DNA of 64,000 nucleotides from Paenibacillus daejeonensis DSM 15491 (GCF_000378385.1 NZ_KB899672.1:109243-173242); one strand, 5' to 3'. Positions 42,948 through 52,952 are shown, counted from the first letter of the stretch. Notes: generated by a model not told the origin, from the sequence alone. Made by a program: numbers and translations.

Positions 42948-43133
42948 GTGGCAAAAACTTCGATGAAAGTTAAGCAACAACGTACTCCGAAGTTCAAAGT
43001 GCGTGCCTACACTCGCTGTGAGCGTTGCGGCCGCCCGCACTCCGTGCTTCAAAAATTTAAGATCTGCCGGATTTGTTTCCGTGAATTGGCATATAAAGGC
43101 CAGATCCCTGGCGTCAAAAAAGCAAGCTGGTAA
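42948..43133 (+). CDS. rpsN: 30S ribosomal protein S14, zinc-binding type Z
   Basis: This 61-residue S14 keeps both Cys pairs (RCERCGRP and ICRICF), the zinc-dependent form; Bacillus has a second, Cys-free copy under zinc control. It starts with GTG after AGGAGGTG. Together with the zinc form of L33 and L36 in this window it indicates a zinc-replete ribosome set. Confidence 0.96.
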   Translation: MAKTSMKVKQQRTPKFKVRAYTRCERCGRPHSVLQKFKICRICFRELAYKGQIPGVKKASW

Positions 43134-43165
43134 TCAGCCGAGTTCGGGAAGGAGGTTTACAACAA

Positions 43166-43564
43166 ATGGTTATGTCTGATCCGATTGCAGATATGTTGAC
43201 ACGCATCCGCAATGCGAATGTCGTCCGTCATGAAACCGTGGAAATGCCCGCTTCGAAATCGAAGAAGCAAATCGCAGAAATTCTGAAACGCGAGGGCTTC
43301 ATCCGCGATGCTGAATATATCGAGGACAACAAACAAGGGATGATCCGTATTTTCCTGAAATACGGCCCTAACAACGAGCGTGTCATCACCGGTTTGAAAC
43401 GCATCAGTAAACCAGGTCTGCGCGTATACACGAAAAGTACGGAAGTACCGCGCGTGCTGGGCGGATTGGGAATCGCGATTATTTCCACATCCAAAGGCAT
43501 CGTGACCGACAAGGAAGCTCGCCAAGGTAAAGCCGGCGGCGAAGTCCTTTGCTACGTTTGGTAA
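43166..43564 (+). CDS. rpsH: 30S ribosomal protein S8
   Basis: S8 binds the central domain of 16S rRNA and, in E. coli, regulates the spc operon. The 132-residue product begins [17 protein letters not shown] after a short MVM start; the ATG at 43166 is 9 bases from GGAGGT, and a second ATG at 43172 is possible. Confidence 0.96.
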   Translation: MVMSDPIADMLTRIRNANVVRHETVEMPASKSKKQIAEILKREGFIRDAEYIEDNKQGMIRIFLKYGPNNERVITGLKRISKPGLRVYTKSTEVPRVLGGLGIAIISTSKGIVTDKEARQGKAGGEVLCYVW

Positions 43565-43593
43565 TCACTCGTTAAACGATTGGAGGTGTAACA

Positions 43594-44136
43594 ATGTCCC
43601 GTATTGGTCGTAAACCTATCCAGGTGCCAGCTGGCGTAGACATTAAACTGGATAACACACAACTTACTGTTAAAGGTCCAAAGGGCACGCTCACTCGTGA
43701 GCTGCACAAGGACATGAAAATCGTTATCGCGGAGAACGAGATCTCGGTTGAGCGTCCGTCCGATAACAAACTGCATCGCTCCCTGCACGGCACGACGCGC
43801 AGCGTCGTTGCTAACATGGTCAGCGGTGTAACTGAAGGCTTCGCCAAATCTCTGGAACTCGTTGGCGTAGGTTACCGTGCCAGCAAGTCCGGTGAGAAGG
43901 TCGTCTTGAACGTTGGTTACTCCCACCCGGTTGAGATCAACCCTGAGGGCGGCGTTGAGTTCGAGGTTCCTACGAACACGAAGATCATCGTTAAAGGAAT
44001 CGACAAAGAACTGGTCGGTGCTTTTGCAGCAAAAATCCGCTCCGTACGCGAGCCTGAGCCGTATAAAGGCAAAGGTATCAAGTACGAAGGCGAGCGTATC
44101 CTTCGTAAGGAAGGTAAAGCCGGTAAGAAGAAGTAA
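43594..44136 (+). CDS. rplF: 50S ribosomal protein L6
   Basis: L6 lies near the factor-binding site. The 180-residue product has two repeated alpha/beta domains and the C-terminal signature [20 protein letters not shown] precedes the ATG. Confidence 0.97.
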   Translation: MSRIGRKPIQVPAGVDIKLDNTQLTVKGPKGTLTRELHKDMKIVIAENEISVERPSDNKLHRSLHGTTRSVVANMVSGVTEGFAKSLELVGVGYRASKSGEKVVLNVGYSHPVEINPEGGVEFEVPTNTKIIVKGIDKELVGAFAAKIRSVREPEPYKGKGIKYEGERILRKEGKAGKKK

Positions 44137-44200
44137 GCTCTCCGCGTGAGCGCTTAGCTAAGATTACCGGTTCAAGGCAGAAGAAGGGAGTGAACCTCTA

Positions 44201-44566
44201 ATGATTACTAAAGGCGATAAGAACAAAGCGCGTCTGAAACGGCACTTGCGTGTGCGCAAGAAAATCAAAGGCACCACTGAGCGCCCAAGATTGTCCGTCT
44301 TCCGTTCCGCTAAACATATCTACGTCCAACTGATCGATGACGTCAAAGGTGTAACCCTGGCGACGGCATCCACACAGGACAAAGAGCTGAAGTCGATCAC
44401 AAACGGCGGCAACGTCGAGGCAGCCAAGCAAGTAGGCCAACTGATCGCTGACCGTGCAAAAGCTCAAGGCGTAAGCAGAGTGGTCTTCGACCGCGGCGGT
44501 TACTTGTACCATGGCAGAATTCAAGCACTGGCAGACGCAGCTCGCGAAGCCGGTATGGAATTCTAG
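44201..44566 (+). CDS. rplR: 50S ribosomal protein L18
   Basis: L18 binds 5S rRNA with L5. The 121-residue product has a basic N-terminal tail ([19 protein letters not shown]) and the [20 protein letters not shown] end. Confidence 0.97.
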   Translation: MITKGDKNKARLKRHLRVRKKIKGTTERPRLSVFRSAKHIYVQLIDDVKGVTLATASTQDKELKSITNGGNVEAAKQVGQLIADRAKAQGVSRVVFDRGGYLYHGRIQALADAAREAGMEF

Positions 44567-44596
44567 TCGAATTCACTAATAAGGAGGTAAATCGAC

Positions 44597-45094
44597 TTGC
44601 GTGTAGATCCTAATTCGTTAGAATTGACAGAAAAAGTTGTTCAAATCAACCGCGTATCTAAAGTTGTTAAAGGCGGACGCCGCTTCAGCTTTAGTGCTCT
44701 TGTGGTTGTAGGCGACGGCAAAGGCTGGGTTGGCGCAGGGATCGGTAAAGCTGGCGAGGTTCCGGATGCAATCCGCAAAGGGATCGACGATGCCAAGAAA
44801 AACCTGATCCAAGTTCCACTTGTAAAAACAACGATTCCTCATCTGGTTCTCGGACATTTCGGCGCTGGCGAAGTACTGCTGAAGCCAGCTTCTGAAGGTA
44901 CGGGCGTTATCGCTGGTGGACCGGTACGTGCGGTTCTCGAGCTTGCAGGTGTGGGCGATATCTTGACCAAATCTCTCGGTTCTTCCAACGCAATTAACAT
45001 GGTTAATGCGACGCTTGAAGGCCTTTCCCGCCTGAAACGTGCTGAAGATGTAGCTAAATTGCGCGGAAAAACTGTCCAAGAGATCTTGGGCTAA
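44597..45094 (+). CDS. rpsE: 30S ribosomal protein S5
   Basis: S5 contributes to decoding fidelity; its loop [18 protein letters not shown] region is present as [19 protein letters not shown] and is the spectinomycin contact, unmutated. The 165-residue product starts with TTG at 44597, 8 bases after AAGGAGGT. Confidence 0.96.
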   Translation: MRVDPNSLELTEKVVQINRVSKVVKGGRRFSFSALVVVGDGKGWVGAGIGKAGEVPDAIRKGIDDAKKNLIQVPLVKTTIPHLVLGHFGAGEVLLKPASEGTGVIAGGPVRAVLELAGVGDILTKSLGSSNAINMVNATLEGLSRLKRAEDVAKLRGKTVQEILG

Positions 45095-45107
45095 GGAGGG
45101 GTATACG

Positions 45108-45293
45108 ATGGCAAAATTGCAAATCACCCTCGTACGCAGTTTGATCGGCCGTAACGAGAAACAACGTGCGACAGTTCAAGCCCTTGGGCTTCGCAAAGTG
45201 AATCACTCGGTAATCCAGTCGGACAACGAAGCCATTCGCGGCATGGTGAATCATGTCAGCCATTTGGTTAAAGTCGAAGAAGTGCAGGCTTAA
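45108..45293 (+). CDS. rpmD: 50S ribosomal protein L30
   Basis: L30 is a small protein of 61 residues with the start [29 protein letters not shown] precedes the ATG, 13 bases after the rpsE stop. Confidence 0.96.
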   Translation: MAKLQITLVRSLIGRNEKQRATVQALGLRKVNHSVIQSDNEAIRGMVNHVSHLVKVEEVQA

Positions 45294-45343
45294 GCAGCCC
45301 GCACTTAGCGATTCATTGAAACAATAAGGAGGTGCAACGAACG

Positions 45344-45784
45344 ATGAAATTGCATGAGCTTCAGCCAGCACCCGGGTCTAAACAAGTAGGTAAACGTAAA
45401 GGCCGCGGGATCGGTACCGGCAATGGCAAAACTGCAGGTCGCGGTCACAAAGGGCAAAACGCTCGCTCCGGCGGCGGTGTCCGTCCAGGATTCGAAGGCG
45501 GACAAAACCCATTGTATCGTCGCTTGCCGAAACGTGGTTTTAACAACCCGTTCCGTAAAGAGTATGCCGTTGTAAACATTGAAGATCTGAACAGCTTTGC
45601 AGCAGGAACCGAGATCACGCCTGAGCTTCTGATGGAACAAGGGGTTGTTAAAAACCCGCAGGACGGTATCAAGATTCTCGGTAACGGTGAAATCAAGGTT
45701 CAACTGACTGTAAAAGCCAACAAGTTCTCTCAATCTGCGGTAGAGAAAATTCAAGCTGCCGGCGGTAAAACCGAGGTGATCTAA
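45344..45784 (+). CDS. rplO: 50S ribosomal protein L15
   Basis: L15 is a late assembly protein with a long glycine- and arginine-rich extension ([20 protein letters not shown]). The ATG at 45344 gives 146 residues and has AAGGAGGTG upstream; a longer in-frame start at 45332 overlaps that site. Confidence 0.96.
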   Translation: MKLHELQPAPGSKQVGKRKGRGIGTGNGKTAGRGHKGQNARSGGGVRPGFEGGQNPLYRRLPKRGFNNPFRKEYAVVNIEDLNSFAAGTEITPELLMEQGVVKNPQDGIKILGNGEIKVQLTVKANKFSQSAVEKIQAAGGKTEVI

Positions 45785-45785
45785 C

Positions 45786-47087
45786 GTGTTCAAGACTTTG
45801 TCCAACATATGGAAAGTGGAGGATCTACGCAAGCGCGTGATGTTCACCCTTTTCGTATTGCTGATTTTCCGCATCGGATCTTTCATCCCGGTTCCCAACA
45901 TTGACAAGTCGGTATTCGAGTCGATGAATGAACAAGGCACGAACATTTTTGGTCTTCTCAACACCTTCTCTGGTGGCGCGCTGTTCCAATTCTCCATCTT
46001 CGCGTTGGGGATTATGCCTTACATTACAGCGTCCATCATCGTCCAGTTGCTCTCTATGGATGTTATTCCTAAGTTTGCAGAGTGGGCAAAGGAAGGCGAG
46101 AACGGAAAACGTAAGCTTGCACAAATCACCCGGTATGGTACAATCATTCTCGGTCTGATCCAAGCCTATGCAACCGCGATTGGCTTCAACCGCCAGTACA
46201 ACGCCCAATTTGTTCTTGATCCGAGTTTTGTTACCTATACGATGATCGCCATCGTATTGACAGCAGGTACAGCATTCCTGATGTGGCTTGGTGAGCAAAT
46301 CACCGAGAAAGGAATCGGCAACGGGATCTCGATTATCATCTTTGCCGGTATCGTAGCAGGTATCCCTGGACATATTCGCGTCATCTACGCTGAGAAATTG
46401 GCAGATGCGGGCGATCAGCTCTTCCTGAACATCCTTCTGGTTTTGCTCATCGTCATTGCGGTCATTCTCATGATCGTCGGTGTCATTTATGTTCAACAGG
46501 GGATTCGCAAGATTCCGGTCCAATACGCCAAGCGCGTGGTTGGACGCAAGATGTACGGTGGACAGTCGACGCACATTCCACTTAAGGTGAATGGCGCAGG
46601 CGTTATCCCGGTTATCTTTGCGGTATCGTTGCTGATGTTCCCTGTAACGATTGCACAGTTCTGGTCTGGCCAGGCATGGTCCAACTGGATTCAGAATCAC
46701 CTCATGTATACAGAGCCGCTTGGTATGGTTCTATACGTGCTGCTGATTATCGGATTCACGTTCTTCTATACGTTCGTCCAGATCAATCCGACCCAAATGG
46801 CGGATCAGATGAAGAAGAATGGCGGTTACATCCCGGGCGTTCGCCCTGGCAAACCGACCAGCTCCTACATCACCCGCGTGATGTCGCGGATCACACTTTC
46901 CGGAGCGCTGTTCCTGGCGTTGATCTCGATTATTCCGATCTTCTTCGGACAATTGGCCGGTCTTCCGGATTCTGTACAGCTTGGCGGAACCTCGCTGCTG
47001 ATCGTTGTCGGCGTTGCGCTTGACACGATGAAGCAAATCGAGAGCCAGTTGATCAAACGTCACTACAAAGGGTTTATCAATAAATAA
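45786..47087 (+). CDS. secY: Preprotein translocase subunit SecY
   Basis: SecY is the protein-conducting channel. The 433-residue product has ten hydrophobic segments, a plug-region Ser/Gly stretch (GLLNTFSGGALFQFSIFALG), and the cytosolic loop carrying the conserved Arg (KKNGGYIPGVRPGKPTSSYI). The GTG start is one base after the rplO stop and uses GAGGTG inside rplO. SecE is encoded at 19353. Confidence 0.97.
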   Translation: MFKTLSNIWKVEDLRKRVMFTLFVLLIFRIGSFIPVPNIDKSVFESMNEQGTNIFGLLNTFSGGALFQFSIFALGIMPYITASIIVQLLSMDVIPKFAEWAKEGENGKRKLAQITRYGTIILGLIQAYATAIGFNRQYNAQFVLDPSFVTYTMIAIVLTAGTAFLMWLGEQITEKGIGNGISIIIFAGIVAGIPGHIRVIYAEKLADAGDQLFLNILLVLLIVIAVILMIVGVIYVQQGIRKIPVQYAKRVVGRKMYGGQSTHIPLKVNGAGVIPVIFAVSLLMFPVTIAQFWSGQAWSNWIQNHLMYTEPLGMVLYVLLIIGFTFFYTFVQINPTQMADQMKKNGGYIPGVRPGKPTSSYITRVMSRITLSGALFLALISIIPIFFGQLAGLPDSVQLGGTSLLIVVGVALDTMKQIESQLIKRHYKGFINK

Positions 47088-47154
47088 CAATAGGTTCAGT
47101 AGCGGGCTTCGCGAGCATCCTCCGGATGTTTCGTCAGCCCGGCCGAGCCTATTG
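47088..47154 (+). promoter_or_regulatory. Three-tier hairpin between secY and adk
   Basis: CAATAGG (47088-47094) pairs with CCTATTG (47148-47154), GGGCT (47104-47108) with AGCCC (47136-47140), and CATCC (47116-47120) with GGATG (47124-47128). No T-run follows. It begins on the secY stop codon and ends 23 bases before adk. Its role is unknown; it could be a processing site or a leader. Confidence 0.5.
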
Positions 47155-47177
47155 TGCTTAAAGTGAGGAACTCGATA

Positions 47178-47828
47178 ATGAATATTCTATTCATGGGCCC
47201 TCCCGGTGCTGGTAAAGGTACGCAAGCGGAGCGGATCGTAGAGGAATTCGACATTCCCCACATCTCGACCGGCGACGCGTTCCGTCTTGCAATGAAGCAA
47301 GGCACACCGCTCGGCCAGAAGGCCAAAGAATACGTCGATCAAGGACTTTTGGTCCCAGACGATGTCACGAACGGTATTGTGCGCGAGCGTCTGCAGCAAG
47401 ATGATTGCGCAGCTGGTTTTCTGCTTGACGGCTTCCCGCGGACGATCTCCCAGGCTGAGGCCTTGGATGAAATGCTTGCGGGCATGAACCGGAAGCTAGA
47501 CCATGTCATCAACCTCAAGGTTGACCGCAGCTTGCTGCTGGCCCGTCTTACGGGACGTCGTATCTGCAAATCTTGCGGCTCTACCTATCATGTCCTCTTT
47601 AACCCACCGGTAGAAGAGGGTGTATGCGCGAAGTGTGGCGGTGAGCTGTACCAGCGTTCAGATGATACGGAAGAAAAAGTCGGAACAAGACTCGACGAGT
47701 ACATCTCGAAGACTGCTCCTCTGCTCGCTTACTACGACAAGCAGGATCTGCTCCGTGAAGTGGATGGGGAGAAGGAAATCGACACCGTAACCGCTGAGAT
47801 TGCCGATTGCTTGCGGGGTACAGAATGA
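47178..47828 (+). CDS. adk: Adenylate kinase
   Basis: Adk equilibrates ATP, ADP and AMP. The ATG at 47178 gives [19 protein letters not shown] with the P-loop at residues 7-14, for 216 residues. The LID domain holds a structural zinc site, CKSCGSTYH and CAKCGG. It overlaps map by ATGA. An in-frame start at 47154 lacks a ribosome site. Confidence 0.97.
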   Translation: MNILFMGPPGAGKGTQAERIVEEFDIPHISTGDAFRLAMKQGTPLGQKAKEYVDQGLLVPDDVTNGIVRERLQQDDCAAGFLLDGFPRTISQAEALDEMLAGMNRKLDHVINLKVDRSLLLARLTGRRICKSCGSTYHVLFNPPVEEGVCAKCGGELYQRSDDTEEKVGTRLDEYISKTAPLLAYYDKQDLLREVDGEKEIDTVTAEIADCLRGTE

Positions 47829-48577
47829 TCATCTGCAAATCCGAAGTGGAACTGGGTTTCATGAGGGAAGCAGGACGCATCGTTGCGGATACACACCGCC
47901 TGATGGCGCAATCCGTCAAGCCCGGCATTACCACCAAAGAACTTGACCGGATTGCCGAAACGTATATACGGAGCCAGGGCGCCGTACCGTCTTTCAAAGG
48001 TTACAATCAATTTCCTGCCAGCATATGTGCTTCTGTAAACAACGAGTTGGTGCATGGCATCCCCGGTTCGCGCAAGCTGAACGAGGGTGATATCATCAGC
48101 ATCGACATCGGCGCACAATTCAATGGCTACCATGGAGATTCGGCCTGGACCTACGGGGTTGGGAAGATCTCCGCGGAGGCCGCCCGCCTGCTCGACGTAA
48201 CCGAGAAATCGCTGTACGCCGGACTAGCGTTGATCCAACCGGATGTTCGCCTGTTTTCGGTCTCGCATGCGATTCAGCAAGTTGTGGAAGAAGCAGGATT
48301 TTCGATCGTTCGCGAGTATGTCGGCCACGGTATCGGGGCCAAACTGCATGAAGAGCCACAGATTCCTAACTACGGCATCCCTGGGCGCGGACCGCGTCTG
48401 AAGCCGGGGATGGTACTGGCGATTGAACCTATGGTCAACATCGGCGAGCGCTATGTACGTACGTTGCAGGACAACTGGACGGTCGTGACGGAGGATGATT
48501 CGTGGTGTGCTCACTTCGAGCATACGGTAGCAGTCACTGAGGACGGGTATGAGATTTTGACCCGGAGCCAGGGGTAG
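47825..48577 (+). CDS. map: Methionine aminopeptidase, type I
   Basis: Map removes the initiator methionine from new proteins. The 250-residue product has the metal ligands in [20 protein letters not shown], the His of [13 protein letters not shown] and the Glu of [10 protein letters not shown]. It starts within the adk stop, so the two are coupled. Confidence 0.96.
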   Translation: MIICKSEVELGFMREAGRIVADTHRLMAQSVKPGITTKELDRIAETYIRSQGAVPSFKGYNQFPASICASVNNELVHGIPGSRKLNEGDIISIDIGAQFNGYHGDSAWTYGVGKISAEAARLLDVTEKSLYAGLALIQPDVRLFSVSHAIQQVVEEAGFSIVREYVGHGIGAKLHEEPQIPNYGIPGRGPRLKPGMVLAIEPMVNIGERYVRTLQDNWTVVTEDDSWCAHFEHTVAVTEDGYEILTRSQG

Positions 48578-48584
48578 AACCGTG

Positions 48585-48872
48585 ATGCCGGAGAAGGAGC
48601 TTCCCCAAATCGGCCAGATCGTCACCGTACTGCGTGGCAAGGACGAAGGCACACCGGCTGTCATCCTCGCTGTATTGGATGAACGGTTCGTGATGATTGC
48701 CGACGGTCACAAGCGCAAAGTCCAGGAGCCGAAGAAAAAGAATCTGCTCCATCTGGCGCTCATGCCGCAGGTCAGCGAGGAAGTGGCGAACAGCCTGCGC
48801 GAGAGCGGCAGCGTGACGAACGGGAAACTGCGATTTGCGATTCAGAAGTATATACAACGGAAAGGAGAATAA
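48585..48872 (+). CDS. KOW-domain RNA-binding protein (YbzG-like)
   Basis: This 95-residue protein occupies the spot of a KOW-domain protein between map and infA in Bacillales. The KOW motif is in [20 protein letters not shown]. The remainder is basic and helical. The ATG at 48585 is preceded by GGGGT; a GTG at 48582 is also possible. It probably binds ribosomal RNA, but its function is not settled. Confidence 0.85.
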   Translation: MPEKELPQIGQIVTVLRGKDEGTPAVILAVLDERFVMIADGHKRKVQEPKKKNLLHLALMPQVSEEVANSLRESGSVTNGKLRFAIQKYIQRKGE

Positions 48873-48874
48873 CT

Positions 48875-49090
48875 GTGACCAAGGAAGATGTGATTGAAGT
48901 CGAAGGTACGGTGATTGAGCCGCTGCCCAATGCGCATTTCAGGGTGGAACTGGAAAACGGCCATCAAATCCTCGCCCATGTGTCCGGAAAGCTCAGAATG
49001 CACTTTATCCGCATCCTGACTGGAGACAAAGTGGTAATCCAGTTGTCGCCTTATGATTTAACTAAAGGTCGTATCACCTATCGGAAGTAG
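48875..49090 (+). CDS. infA: Translation initiation factor IF-1
   Basis: IF-1 is an OB-fold protein that occupies the A site during initiation. The 71-residue product starts with GTG ([19 protein letters not shown]) and matches the family throughout. It begins 2 bases after the preceding stop. Confidence 0.97.
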   Translation: MTKEDVIEVEGTVIEPLPNAHFRVELENGHQILAHVSGKLRMHFIRILTGDKVVIQLSPYDLTKGRITYRK

Positions 49091-49099
49091 GCTGCTTAG

Positions 49100-49249
<150 letters not shown>

Positions 49250-49267
49250 GAAGGAGGGAAACGGAAT

Positions 49268-49636
49268 ATGGCTCGTATAGCTGGTGTAGACTTGCCGCGT
49301 GACAAACGCGTAGAGATCGCTCTGCAGTATATCTTCGGAATTGGCCAAACCACGGCTAAAAAAATCCTGGGTGAAACAGGCATCGACGCACAGACACGTG
49401 TTCGCGATTTAACGGAAGACGAAGTTAGCAAACTGCGCGAGACGATTGACAAATCGGTCAAGGTAGAAGGCGACTTGCGTCGTGAAATTTCGTTGAATAT
49501 TAAAAGGTTGATTGAGATCGGCTGCTACCGCGGTATCCGTCACCGTCGTGGATTGCCTGTTCGTGGTCAACGGACAAAAACTAACGCCCGTACACGGAAA
49601 GGTCCTCGTCGGACCGTTGCGAATAAGAAGAAATAA
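49268..49636 (+). CDS. rpsM: 30S ribosomal protein S13
   Basis: S13 contacts the P-site tRNA and forms intersubunit bridges. The 122-residue product starts [20 protein letters not shown] and has the C-terminal basic tail ([20 protein letters not shown]). Confidence 0.98.
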   Translation: MARIAGVDLPRDKRVEIALQYIFGIGQTTAKKILGETGIDAQTRVRDLTEDEVSKLRETIDKSVKVEGDLRREISLNIKRLIEIGCYRGIRHRRGLPVRGQRTKTNARTRKGPRRTVANKKK

Positions 49637-49650
49637 GGGGGGATACTGAA

Positions 49651-50046
49651 ATGGCTAAACCGAAAAAAGTGGTCCGTACCAAACGTCGTGACCGTAAAAA
49701 TATTGAATCTGGCGTAGCGCACATCCGCTCGACATTCAACAACACTATCGTGACGATTACGGATCCGCACGGCAACGCGATTTCTTGGGCAAGTGCTGGT
49801 AACCTGGGCTTCAGAGGTTCCCGTAAGAGCACGCCGTTTGCAGCGCAAATGGCAGCCGAGTCCGCCGCGAAAGCCGCAATGGAGCACGGAATGAAAGCTG
49901 TAGAAGTCATGGTAAAAGGTCCTGGCGCAGGCCGTGAAGCTGCGATCCGTTCCCTGCAAGCCGCAGGTCTTGAAGTGAACATGATCAAAGACGTAACGCC
50001 GGTTCCGCACAACGGATGCCGTCCACCTAAACGTCGCCGCGTATAG
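49651..50046 (+). CDS. rpsK: 30S ribosomal protein S11
   Basis: S11 lies in the platform near the mRNA exit. The 131-residue product has [19 protein letters not shown] and the end [14 protein letters not shown]. Spacing to rpoA is 127 bases and holds no gene. Confidence 0.97.
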   Translation: MAKPKKVVRTKRRDRKNIESGVAHIRSTFNNTIVTITDPHGNAISWASAGNLGFRGSRKSTPFAAQMAAESAAKAAMEHGMKAVEVMVKGPGAGREAAIRSLQAAGLEVNMIKDVTPVPHNGCRPPKRRRV

Positions 50047-50173
50047 TTCATTTGATTGTGGTATCAAATATCTGCAACTTGTGAATAATGGTTGTGAAGG
50101 TTAGGCATACTACATGATTTGACCGCATAACGCTATGGATACGGAGCGACGTTTTTGAAGGAGGGTTCAATTA

Positions 50174-51118
50174 GTGATTGAGATCGAAAAGCCGAAGATC
50201 GAAACGGTAGAACTGAATGAGGATGGCACGTACGGACGATTCGTCGTCGAGCCGCTCGAGAGAGGCTACGGCACGACGCTGGGTAACTCGCTACGCCGGA
50301 TTCTGCTCTCGTCACTGCCGGGCGCGGCAGTGGTGTCTGTCCAGATCGATGGAGTGCTGCATGAGTTCTCAACGATTCCGGGCGTGATTGAGGATGTGAC
50401 CGAGATCATTCTGAATCTGAAGGGCCTGTCTCTGAAGATTCATTCCGACGAAGAGAAAGTGTTGGAAATCGATGCGGAAGGCGAAGGCAGCATCACGGCC
50501 GGCGACATTCGCGCAGACAGCGATGTCGAGATTCTCAATCCTGATCTTCATATCGCCACCTTGGCCTCCGGTGCAAGACTCCACATGCGGATTTTCGCTA
50601 ACCGCGGCCGCGGATATGTGCAGGCTGACCGCAACAAGCGCGAAGACCAGCCAATCGGTGTGATCCCTGTGGATTCTATCTACACGCCAATTACTCGTGT
50701 GAACTATGCAATTGAGAATACGCGTGTAGGTCAGGTGACCAACTATGACAAGCTGACCCTGGAAGTCTGGACGGATGGCAGCATCCGGCCGGAGGAAGCA
50801 GTCAGCCTGGGCGCCAAAATTCTCACGGAGCATCTGGATCTGTTTGTCGGCCTGACGGACGAAGCTAAAGATGCTGAGATTATGGTGGAGAAGGAAGAAG
50901 ACAAGAAAGAGAAGGTCCTCGAGATGACGATCGAGGAGTTGGATCTCTCTGTCCGTTCGTACAACTGTCTCAAGCGTGCAGGCATCAACACCGTTCAGGA
51001 GTTGATCACCAAGACGGAAGAAGACATGATGAAGGTCCGCAACCTGGGCCGCAAGTCTTTGGAAGAGGTACAGGAAAAGCTCGAAGAGCTGGGCCTGGGC
51101 TTGCGCACGGAAGAGTAA
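50174..51118 (+). CDS. rpoA: DNA-directed RNA polymerase subunit alpha
   Basis: The alpha subunit starts RNA polymerase assembly. The 314-residue product begins with GTG, has the N-terminal dimer domain ([20 protein letters not shown]), a charged linker, and the C-terminal domain ([20 protein letters not shown]) that binds UP elements and activators. AAGGAGGG precedes the start. It is co-transcribed with rplQ. Confidence 0.98.
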   Translation: MIEIEKPKIETVELNEDGTYGRFVVEPLERGYGTTLGNSLRRILLSSLPGAAVVSVQIDGVLHEFSTIPGVIEDVTEIILNLKGLSLKIHSDEEKVLEIDAEGEGSITAGDIRADSDVEILNPDLHIATLASGARLHMRIFANRGRGYVQADRNKREDQPIGVIPVDSIYTPITRVNYAIENTRVGQVTNYDKLTLEVWTDGSIRPEEAVSLGAKILTEHLDLFVGLTDEAKDAEIMVEKEEDKKEKVLEMTIEELDLSVRSYNCLKRAGINTVQELITKTEEDMMKVRNLGRKSLEEVQEKLEELGLGLRTEE

Positions 51119-51176
51119 GATATAAGCACGATACACACTATCGTTCATAGACATGTTTGAAGGAGGTTCTACGCAA

Positions 51177-51542
51177 ATGGCTTATCAAAAGTTGGGCCGT
51201 GATGCGAGCGCGCGGAAAGCACTGTTCCGTGACCTCGTGACCGACCTGTTCTTGTATGAGCGCATCCAGACAACGGAAGCGAAAGCTAAAGAAGTTCGCT
51301 CCATTGCCGAGAAGCTCATCACCAAAGCAAAACGCGGCGATCTGCATGCCCGCCGTCAAGTAGCAGCATTTGTTCGTCGTGAAACCATTGATGGAGAGCA
51401 GGATGCCATCCAGAAGTTGTTCTCCGAATTGGCCACCCGTTACTCAGAACGTGCGGGCGGGTACACACGGATCCTGAAGCTCGGTCCTCGTCGCGGCGAT
51501 GCTGCGCCTATGGTCTACCTTGAGCTTGTAGATCGTGCGTAA
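51177..51542 (+). CDS. rplQ: 50S ribosomal protein L17
   Basis: L17 is the last gene of the alpha operon. The 121-residue product starts [19 protein letters not shown] and matches the family. The ATG at 51177 has AAGGAGGT upstream. A terminator follows. Confidence 0.97.
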   Translation: MAYQKLGRDASARKALFRDLVTDLFLYERIQTTEAKAKEVRSIAEKLITKAKRGDLHARRQVAAFVRRETIDGEQDAIQKLFSELATRYSERAGGYTRILKLGPRRGDAAPMVYLELVDRA

Positions 51543-51557
51543 TTGACCGAAACGAGA

Positions 51558-51588
51558 AGGGGTGGACCACTTGGGCCACCTTTTTTTT
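51558..51588 (+). terminator. Rho-independent terminator after rplQ
   Basis: GGTGG pairs with CCACC around a short loop that extends the stem, followed by eight T. It ends the ribosomal super-operon. Confidence 0.88.
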
Positions 51589-51692
51589 GTGAGATTCGCG
51601 GGGCAAGGTGAATCTCACTCACATTAGGCCGGCTATGGCTTGCGCCTACCTTAAAACATGTTCAAAGCACTTCAAAAAAGCCTGCGGGTAAC

Positions 51693-51798
51693 GGATTGTT
51701 CTTCCGATCGCTGTTGTTCCCAGATTTCATTGATTAACCGTATGAACGGTTGAAATCCGGGAACAAAGGCGAGCGCTCCGCTTCTCCAGAACAATTCC
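51693..51798 (+). repeat. Structured repeat element, copy 1
   Basis: From outside in: stem GGATTGTTCT (51693-51702) with AGAACAATTCC (51788-51798), conserved TCC-GATCGCTG, stem TTGTTCCC (51714-51721) with GGGAACAA (51759-51766), AGATTTC with GAAATC, and a small hairpin AACCG/CGGTT (51736-51751), then GGCGAGCGCTCCGCTTCTCC. Copy 2 is in reverse orientation at 52021-52134. Confidence 0.75.
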
Positions 51799-51840
51799 GT
51801 ACCTCTCCGGTATTTTTTGAAAGTTGAACAAGGCTTTAAG

Positions 51841-51872
51841 GCAGGACTTCGGCCAATGCCGGCCTCGCCTGC
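51841..51872. repeat. Nested hairpin
   Basis: GCAGG (51841-51845) pairs with CCTGC (51868-51872) around an inner GGCC/GGCC stem (51851-51864). There is no T-run. It lies between the two copies of the structured element. Confidence 0.5.
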
Positions 51873-51889
51873 GAGCCTCACTTACTTGG

Positions 51890-51953
51890 TTCATAGAAGC
51901 CAGGGGGCCAGATGCTCGCTTGCGCCGCATCTGGTTTGAGGACTTCTATAGAA
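51890..51953. repeat. Long hairpin with inner perfect stem
   Basis: TTCATAGAAG (51890-51899) pairs with CTTCTATAGAA (51943-51953) with one bulge, and CCAGATGC (51908-51915) pairs perfectly with GCATCTGG (51927-51934). The element lies in the gene-free rplQ-truA gap, between two related structured repeats. Confidence 0.6.
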
Positions 51954-52020
51954 GATGAGACTTTTTAGATCAGAAACTATTTAGATCGTTTAAGAAACTT
52001 AAAACCAGTGCGAAAGCTGG

Positions 52021-52134
52021 GAGGAGAGGGAGGCTGGAAAAGCGGAGCGCTCGCCTTTGTCCTCGGATTTCAACCGCTTGGCGGTTTTAATAGAGAAATC
52101 TGAGGACAACAGCGATTGGAAGCCCCCTCTCCTC
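52021..52134 (-). repeat. Structured repeat element, copy 2 (inverted)
   Basis: Read on the minus strand this repeats copy 1. The outer stem is AGCCCCCTCTCCTC against GAGGAGAGGGAGGCT, different in sequence but again complementary. The inner stem is TTGTCCTC/GAGGACAA instead of TTGTTCCC/GGGAACAA. The motifs AGATTTC, GAAATCC and AAAGGCGAGCGCTCCGCTT are unchanged. Confidence 0.75.
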
Positions 52135-52196
52135 ACAGCGGTTAATTGCACGTTGTTTTGAGGATCGTTCTACTAGGAAGACATGGGAGTGAAGAC

Positions 52197-52952
52197 ATGC
52201 GGAACCTGTGCATGACGGTGAGCTATGACGGGACGGATTATCACGGGTTTCAGAGCCAGCCGATTGGGAATACGGTCCAGGATGAGATAGAGAAGGCGAT
52301 AGGGAAGCTGACTGGCGAGGCGATTAAGATCCATGGGTCGGGCAGAACCGATGCCGGGGTCCATGCGTATGGTCAGGTCTTCAACTTTCAGACGTCTTCG
52401 CAGATTCCTGTGGGTCGTTGGGCCGTGGCGATGAATACGTATCTGCCTGCCGATATCGTGATCCGTGAGGCGATCGAGGTGCCGCTGGCGTTTCATGCTC
52501 GCAAGTCGGCCAAACGTAAAACGTACCGCTACGCCATACGTCTTGGTAAGCACCCGGATGTGTTCAGCCGCCGGTATGAGTTTCACCATTACAGTCCGCT
52601 GAAGCTGGAGCCGATGCGAGAGGCGCTGGCCTGTCTGATTGGCGAGCATGACTTCACTTCGTTTACCTCGATCCACTCGACCAAAACCTCGCATGTTCGA
52701 ACCATTTACGAGGCGTATATGGAGGAGCAGGACGGGGTGGTCTATACCTATATTACCGGTAACGGGTTTCTCTACAATATGGTGCGGGTGATTATGGGAA
52801 CGCTGATGCGCATCGGCGAGGGGCGAATGTCCGCGGAGGAGATGCCTGTAATCCTGGCTGCAATGGACCGTGCCAAAGCGGGACCGAAAGCCATGGCGCA
52901 TGGGTTAACGCTGTGGAATGTGGAGTATGGAGAGATCGCAAGTTTTGCTTGA
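52197..52952 (+). CDS. truA: tRNA pseudouridine synthase A
   Basis: TruA converts U38-40 in the tRNA anticodon arm to pseudouridine. The 251-residue product has the catalytic Asp in GSGRTDAGVHA, the start LCMTVSYDGTDYHGF and the family pattern throughout. The ATG at 52197 follows GGGAGTG. In B. subtilis it follows ecfA1-ecfA2-ecfT; here these genes are missing between rplQ and truA. Confidence 0.95.
   Translation: MRNLCMTVSYDGTDYHGFQSQPIGNTVQDEIEKAIGKLTGEAIKIHGSGRTDAGVHAYGQVFNFQTSSQIPVGRWAVAMNTYLPADIVIREAIEVPLAFHARKSAKRKTYRYAIRLGKHPDVFSRRYEFHHYSPLKLEPMREALACLIGEHDFTSFTSIHSTKTSHVRTIYEAYMEEQDGVVYTYITGNGFLYNMVRVIMGTLMRIGEGRMSAEEMPVILAAMDRAKAGPKAMAHGLTLWNVEYGEIASFA

Noticed and set aside
52007..52018. 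Sequence near 32001-32012 (AGAAGCGGAGCG) resembles part of the rplQ-truA element
   Set aside because: Only about 12 bases match and the flanking stems differ, so I do not call the rpsL-rpsG gap a third copy. Position given is the repeat region for comparison.
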